A stretch of DNA of 64,000 bases, taken from positions 951,233-1,015,232 of the forward strand of contig MNCI01004881.1 in NCBI GenBank assembly GCA_015680685.1, given 5' to 3'. Both the position numbers and the translations under genes were made by a program. Below the pieces are notes generated by a model. It saw nothing but the letters and a program-made list of their open reading frames with translations, did no database searches and was not told the DNA's origin. The first letter of the stretch is position 1. Each line of letters opens with the position of its first letter. The DNA comes from Gnetum montanum (taxonomy: Eukaryota > Streptophyta > Gnetopsida > Gnetales > Gnetaceae). Below are positions 58,786 to 64,000 of the stretch, one piece after another.

Positions 58786-59640
58786 ATGCTAACATATGTC
58801 GTCACCGATTGGATCAAAGCTGGCCACCTTTCTAGGAAATTCTCTAATATTGAGAGTCCTCTGATATACTTACAAATCATTGGAAATGCACTATCCAAGG
58901 CTCTTTTGGATTCAGGTTCTATTGTCAACTTGATTTCTCAAGAAATGTACAAGGCCTGGAACTTGCCTCCATTGAAAAAGAGCAACATCCATCTAGAGTT
59001 GGTCAACCAATCCATCACTGTCCCATTAGGACTGGTGGAAGACATTATTATCACCATTTGTGGATGGTCGTACATAGCTAACTTCCTAACGATTTAGGTA
59101 AAAAATGGTAAGGGGGACTTCCCAATCATAATGGGAAGAGCATGGCTAAGTACCATCAACGCATGCTTAGAAATCTATGATCTTTTCCTAGAAATATCAA
59201 AGAAAAATACATTTGGAAAGATCAAGAAGAAGAAATTTTTGTGCATCACATATAGTGACATAGGGTGTAATTGCATGCAGAGGTCATGGTTTGTGCAAAG
59301 TTTAACATTGCCTGCATGTAATCAGCGTGCATAAGTGATTAACATACAAAGATGCCTATATGCAGCAGCCACACAACAAGAAGACACCTAGTGGCTAACA
59401 GCTGATCAGGAAAGACAGTTCACTCATATGCATGGAACCAACTAAAGGTTTGACTTGTGCTTACATCGATAACATAGATGCATTAGAGCAAGTCCACCAC
59501 CAACTTCCAAGTCTTAACCTTAAAAATATCAACTAGTGGAAGTTGGAAATCCCTAGGAAATTTAAGTAGGAGCCCCTTGAGTTGAAACCATTGCCCACTG
59601 GTATGGAATACATGTTCCTTAAAAATGAAAAATCGATAAT
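58786..59640 (+). pseudogene. Family A aspartic protease (right copy)
   Basis: The 103-residue open piece 58786-59097 has SPLIYLQIIGNALSKALLDSG with an intact catalytic DSG, then YKAWNLPPLKKSNIHLEL and ITVPLGLVEDIII. After TAG 59095 it continues FPIIMGRAWLSTINACLEIYD (59125-59190). From about 59340 a linker to RT can be read in pieces. It aligns with 25161-25760, where DSG is DFG. Confidence 0.8.
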
Positions 59641-60247
59641 TATCAACACTAAGCTTGCTCCTCAATAGAAAGAACTGATGAAGGTAATAAATAAATGGTC
59701 GGAAGCCTTTGCTTAGTTATATCCCAAATTAATTGGAATAGATCATAGGATACGCCAACATAGAATTTACACTGACCCCTCCATGAAGCCTCAAAGACAA
59801 CTACAGAGGCGATTAAACCCTACACTGAAGCAAGTAGTTAAGGAAGAAATTGAACAGCTTCTCAAGTCTAGGTTCATATACCCCATTACTGATAGTGAAT
59901 GGGTTAGCCCCTTAGTTATTGTGCCTAAAAAGGGAGGCAAATGGAGGGTGTGCATAGATTTTAGGCTACTAAATATGGAAACATTCAAAGATCACTTTCC
60001 ATTGTCATTTTTCGACCAAGTCTTAGACACCATCGTAGGGCATTGCTATTACAGTTTTTTGGATGGATATAGTAGATATAACCAAATACAAATAGCCCTA
60101 CAAGACCAAGCCAAGGCTATGTTCACCAGTTCTTGGGTAATGTTCACATACAAACAGATGTCGTTTGGTTTGTGCAATGCCCCTACAACATTTCAACGAC
60201 TAGTTCTAAGGATCTTCCAACAACAGATAGGGAATGGCATGGAGGTC
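59641..60247 (+). pseudogene. Family A reverse transcriptase, first half
   Basis: From 59783 one open frame of 155 residues: MKPQRQLQRRLNPTLKQ, SEWVSPLVIVPKKGGKWRVC, DFRLLNMETFKDHFPL, SFLDGYSRYNQIQIAL, QMSFGLCNAPTTFQRLV, ending GNGMEV at the insertion point. All finger and palm motifs before the catalytic loop are present. It resumes at 61811 with FMDD. Confidence 0.9.
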
Positions 60248-61810
60248 TGAAACACCACAAAATTCTGAGCTTAGTACTTCTCCAGCAAGAGTTGAGCTAA
60301 GTCATGACACTCCCCAGCATGACTAAAGCCTGAGGGTCCCACAAACAGCTTCAAACAGAGTCGAACTCAACAAGAAATAATTCCCTGGGACCCGCAGACG
60401 ACCACGACAACATCTAGTATCAAACATGGCAACTTCGGAGCTCAAGATGCTTGGTTTTCACTAAGTATGCAGCGTACACACCCAGCATATACACCCAGCA
60501 TACACGCCCAACGTACACACCCAGCATATACGCCTCACATGTACACCCAGCACTGACGTGTACGCCTAGCATGGGATTCCAAAGACGACATGGAAACGGC
60601 ATTCTAGAGTAAGACTTGGCACAAGGCATCAACTCATAGGAACAGAGCAATTAGTAGGTGACATCACGGGCTCCAGAAGGACGAATTTTGGTCTCGACAT
60701 CATGTACTTGGGAGTTCATACGCGGAGCATGTGCATCCTGCACACCCAGCGTAGACGCTCAGCATATACGCCCAGCATGTGTATCCTGCACGCCCAGCGT
60801 ATACGCCCAGCATAGGCGTTCAGCGTGTACGCCCAGCGTATACGCCCAGCATGAACATTGTGTACACCAAGTGTGAGGCACAACGTATACCAATCAAAGC
60901 TCTCTAGGATTGTGTCAAATCAAAGCCAATCGAGCTAAACATCCACAGGCAACATTCTCATGACATCCGAATGCAAATCCGAGGGCCAAATGACTTCTTT
61001 TGTTTCAGTCAAGTCTATACGCCAAGTTCACACGCCCAACGTGTATACGCCGACGTATAGCACTGTACACTAGCGTACAGCAGTATACGCTGGCGTATAG
61101 TACGCTATACACTTGTAAAATTTCATTCTTTCGCATTCGGTCAACGCGCCACATGTCACCCGACCTGAGAGTCCAGCACTCCGCAGCCAATCATTCCCTC
61201 TCAGATCTGAGTCTAACATCTAAATCCGTATAAAAACCCTGATTTTTGACCAGATCCGAGTTCGAAAAATTGGAGGCAGTTGGAAAAAATTGGGGGGCAA
61301 ACCACACTAAGAAAATTGAGAACCCTGCATCCTATACGCTGGACTTCAACCCTGCACGCTAAACATACAGCCTCTACACTGTGCCTACAATTTGAACTAG
61401 CACGCTGTCACACCCTTGCATTCACCGGGGCTCTTTGTTCGCCTTGTGTCAGATCCACGACTGCATTAAGACCGGTGCATTGTCACTCCTATTACGTAAT
61501 AATATTGCCACATTTCTTTGCTAAAATTTGTTACAGTTTTTTGTTCATTACTGTATGCTTACTATTTACGTTCCTGTACGCTTACGCTTCGTTTGACATT
61601 AGTAACACTGTTTACGTATAACCCAGCGTACAGCATAACGGTGTACGTTTGGGAAAATCCTTGTCTGATCCACGTGCGGACCACTCAAGGTACTCTGCCT
61701 TCGTTAATTCCAGCTTGCCCTCAAGCAAAGGTAGGGTCTTCTATGCTTGTTCGGGGATCTCCTAATCTCTGTTTCATTCTAGGCGGAGACCAATAATTTC
61801 GAACGGTACA
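60248..61810 (+). mobile_element. Solo LTR of family B inserted in family A RT
   Basis: A 1,563-base LTR from TGAAACACC to GGTACA. The target duplication AGGTC is perfect (60243-60247 and 61811-61815). TATAAAAA lies at 61229-61236. Tandem CCCAGCATATACG-type units occur at 60470-60570 and 60745-60850. No PBS or internal part is present, so an element inserted here and was reduced by LTR-LTR recombination. Removal of LTR plus one duplication restores the RT frame exactly. Confidence 0.95.
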
Positions 61811-62240
61811 AGGTCTTTATGGATGACTTCTCCACTTATGGAGCAAACTTTCATCAAGCCTTAGACTCATTGGAGCAAGTGTTAACAAGATGTGTAGAAA
61901 CCAATTTGAGGCTCAACTGGCAAAAAAGCCATTTGATGGTCCAAGAAGGCATAGTACTAGGGCACAAAATCTCACACACAGGGATAGAGGTAGACCCCGA
62001 GAAAATCAAAATTATCGAAGGAATTACCTGTCAACCGAAAACTGTTAAAGATATTTGGTCATTCCTTGGACATACTAGCTACTATAGGAGATTTATTGAA
62101 AAATTTTCAAAGGTTGCAAAACCATTGGTGGAATTAACGAAAAAGGACATACCTTTTGAGTGGACCAAGGAATGCGAATTAGCTTTCCAAACTCTACAAC
62201 AAAAGCTAGTAGAAACACCCATTCTACAAGCTCCTGACTA
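61811..62240 (+). pseudogene. Family A reverse transcriptase, second half
   Basis: The catalytic FMDD is intact at 61816-61827 (VFMDDFSTYGANFHQAL), followed by LEQVLTRCVETNLRLNWQKS, EGIVLGHKISHTGIEVDPEK, IWSFLGHTSYYRRFIEKFSK and PFEWTKECELAF. The frame is open to the TAG at 62239, which replaces the Asp-Trp of the family. The FMDDFS form and thumb motifs fit the Athila lineage. Confidence 0.9.
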
Positions 62241-62757
62241 GTCCAAACCATTCCATATCATGACTAACGCATCCAACTATGCTTTAGGAGCTATACTTAC
62301 ATAGTTAGATGACCAAAAGCATCCTTATTACATCCATTGTGCAAGTAAAAGTATTGCTAGTGCACAACTTAACTACACTACCACAAAGAAAGAATTAATG
62401 GATGTAGTGTTTGCACTAGAAAAGTTTAGACACTATATATTGGGATATAAAGTATATATACATACAGATCATAGTGCAATCTGGTTCCTCATGAATAAGC
62501 CAATGGTAAGCCCTCGTATCATACGATGGCTTGTAATCTTACAAGAGTTCGATTTAACGATGATCGATCGTAAGGGCACCAAGAATGTAGTTGCTAATCA
62601 TTTATCTCGATTGCAATGGGACAACAAAGAGGATGAGTATCCAATTTCTGATCATTTCCCTGATGAATTCCTCTTTGCTAGTGTAGTGAATAATCAATCA
62701 CCCATGGAGACAAAATGGTACAGTAGCATTCTTACCTATCTCCTCACCCAATAAACA
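62241..62757 (+). pseudogene. Family A RNase H (right copy)
   Basis: The reading is HIMTNASNYALGAIL (catalytic D to N where the older copy has TDAS), HPYYIHCASKSI, KKELMDVVFALEKFRHYILGYKV, HTDHSAIWFLMNKP, RIIRWLVILQEFDL and VVANHLSRL (D to N). A TAG at 62302 interrupts the start; 62398-62754 is open. Confidence 0.85.
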
Positions 62758-63960
62758 CCACAAAAGTTAAACCTTAAGAAAAAACAACAGTTTCTTCACC
62801 AAGCCAAGTACTTTATGGAGATCAATAGGCAACTTTACAAAGTGTGTCCTAATGGCTTGGTTCGATGGTGTGTTCCCGATATAGATCAACTACGAGTTCT
62901 CCAAGATGCTCATGAGGGTCCTTGTGGGGGTCATTACGTTGGGAGATGAATGGCTATCAAGATCCTGATTCCAGGATATTATTGGCCTACATTATTTCGG
63001 GATGCCCATCATTTCGTCCAATCTTGTGAGCACTGTCAATATGATGGGGGAATGACTACTAGAATGGAGGGTTCACAACAATGGATTCAATTATTAGAAC
63101 CCTTTGACATTTAGGGAATTGATTTTATGGGGCCAATTACACCAATGTCCAATAGAAAAGCTTATATTATTATTGCTATTAATTACCTAACAAAATGGGC
63201 CGAAGCAGTTGCTGTTAAAGATTGTACATCATCTACAGCTGCATGATTTTTTCAACAACAAATCATAAATAGGTTTCGTGTGCCTCATGCACTTATTTGA
63301 GACAATGGTACCCACTTCATAGGTGCAACTTTTCAGAAATTAATGCAACACTTAGGGGTTGAGCATAAAGTGACTACATCATACCACCCCCAAGCAAACG
63401 ATCAAGCCGAAGTCACTAACAAGGAGATTACGAAAATATTGACAAGAACTATTAGCAAGTATAGGCGAGACTGGAGCATTAAACTGAACGATGTTCTTAG
63501 GCATACTGCTCCATATGGAAGCTCCCTATAGGCTACTCTCCCTATGAGCTAGTGTATGGTAAATTACCAATGCTTCCAATTCAAACTGGGCTCCATACAC
63601 TATCCACGGCATGTAACCTCAACCTTGACCTTGATCTAGCACAGAAACAACAATTAGTAACCCTTAAATTACTAGATATAAATTAACTAGCTGCCCTATC
63701 ATCTAACAAGTTGCACAAGGCATTCAATAAACAACGTCATGACCTAAGAATTAGGAAAGTTAAATATCAACCAGGAGATAAGGTTCTCTACTAAAATCCC
63801 ACACATATGCCACAACGTACTAAATTTCACACACTGTGGCAAGGACCTTATATTATTTATGCAACTTTTCCTTCAGGGGCCATGACAATACAAACCTGAG
63901 AGCCTAGACAAAAAACTATTGGTCAACATGCAACAAACCAAAACTTTCCATGAGCTTAGG
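62758..63960 (+). pseudogene. Family A integrase (right copy)
   Basis: The zinc domain reads HEGPCGGHYVGR and FVQSCEHCQ (62905-63040). The core has GIDFMGPITPMS, YLTKWAEAVAV, DNGTHFIGATFQ and YHPQANDQAEVTNKEITK, so all three catalytic acidic residues remain, unlike the older copy. TAG or TGA codons occur near 62948, 63113, 63244 and 63298, and the frame shifts near 63495 before the GYSPYELVYGKLP segment. The basic C-terminal part (KQRHDLRIRKVKYQPGDKVLY) runs to the window edge. The env-position ORF expected next lies outside. Confidence 0.85.
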
Positions 63961-64000
63961 ATAGACAATACACATGCTACCTTTGTTAGTGGACAACCTT

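Larger units (their letters stand above)
28880..64000 (+). mobile_element. LTR-sharing tandem array of family A units carrying nested family B
   Basis: Three successive units are visible: a left-truncated one (28880-34936), a whole one between LTRs 34937 and 55533 (20,596-base period), and a right one from 55533 continuing beyond the window. Each LTR has a polypurine tract before it and a PBS after it. The duplicated block is 28880-36778 against 49412-57365. Confidence 0.85.

Overview
This window looks like intergenic heterochromatin from a plant with a large, repeat-rich genome, most likely a seed plant. It is AT-rich, has no recognisable single-copy host gene, rRNA or tRNA, and is almost entirely nested, decayed LTR retrotransposons. 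I cannot name the species. Four lineages are visible: an Athila-like Ty3/gypsy family (A: tRNA-Asp-type primer binding site, gag, pol, then a long env-position ORF), a Tat/Ogre-like Ty3/gypsy family (B: dual RNase H, about 1.56 kb LTR, intronic organisation), one Ty1/copia element (C: initiator-Met-type primer site) and one chromovirus fragment (D).

Layout. 1-94 is an array of perfect palindromes built on GCGATATCGC. 120-5673 holds two decayed 3' ends of family A, each an env-position ORF followed by an LTR. 5674-7699 is AT-rich and unassigned. 7700-8451 is a minus-strand family A LTR. 9056-10790 is a chromovirus RNase H-integrase-chromodomain remnant. 12356-17487 is a copia element without a 3' LTR, split by a solo family A LTR (14605-15434). 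17488-21350 is a minus-strand family A 3' end. 21709-28790 is a nearly full, badly decayed family A element lacking its 3' end.

28880-64000 is the most structured part. Two family A LTRs in direct orientation (34937-35530 and 55533-56126, 594 bases each) sit 20,596 bases apart in a tandem arrangement that shares LTRs. The 28880-36778 and 49412-57365 blocks are near-identical direct copies. The unit between the LTRs carries a nested family B element (36779 to about 52230) with a truncated 5' LTR, PBS, gag, protease, a 5.7 kb interval, then RT, RNase H, archaeal-type RNase H and integrase. In the next unit the same family B insertion has collapsed to a solo LTR (60248-61810) with a perfect AGGTC target duplication, splitting family A reverse transcriptase one codon before its FMDD motif.

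The best candidate for something undescribed is inside the family B element. Between protease and RT, on the minus strand (47333 to 43032), lies a gene-like unit whose eight exons join through seven GT-AG introns in consistent phase. It encodes about 1,087 residues with a weakly FCP1/NIF-phosphatase-like N-terminal part, an unrecognised middle and a long coiled coil, and it has its own upstream TATA box. It is damaged by four nonsense codons and one single-base loss. The sense strand has a good 3' splice site directly before RT, the position where Ogre elements carry an intron, so the antisense gene would sit inside the element's own intron. Tandem arrays sharing a TAAACT core flank this interval and follow integrase.
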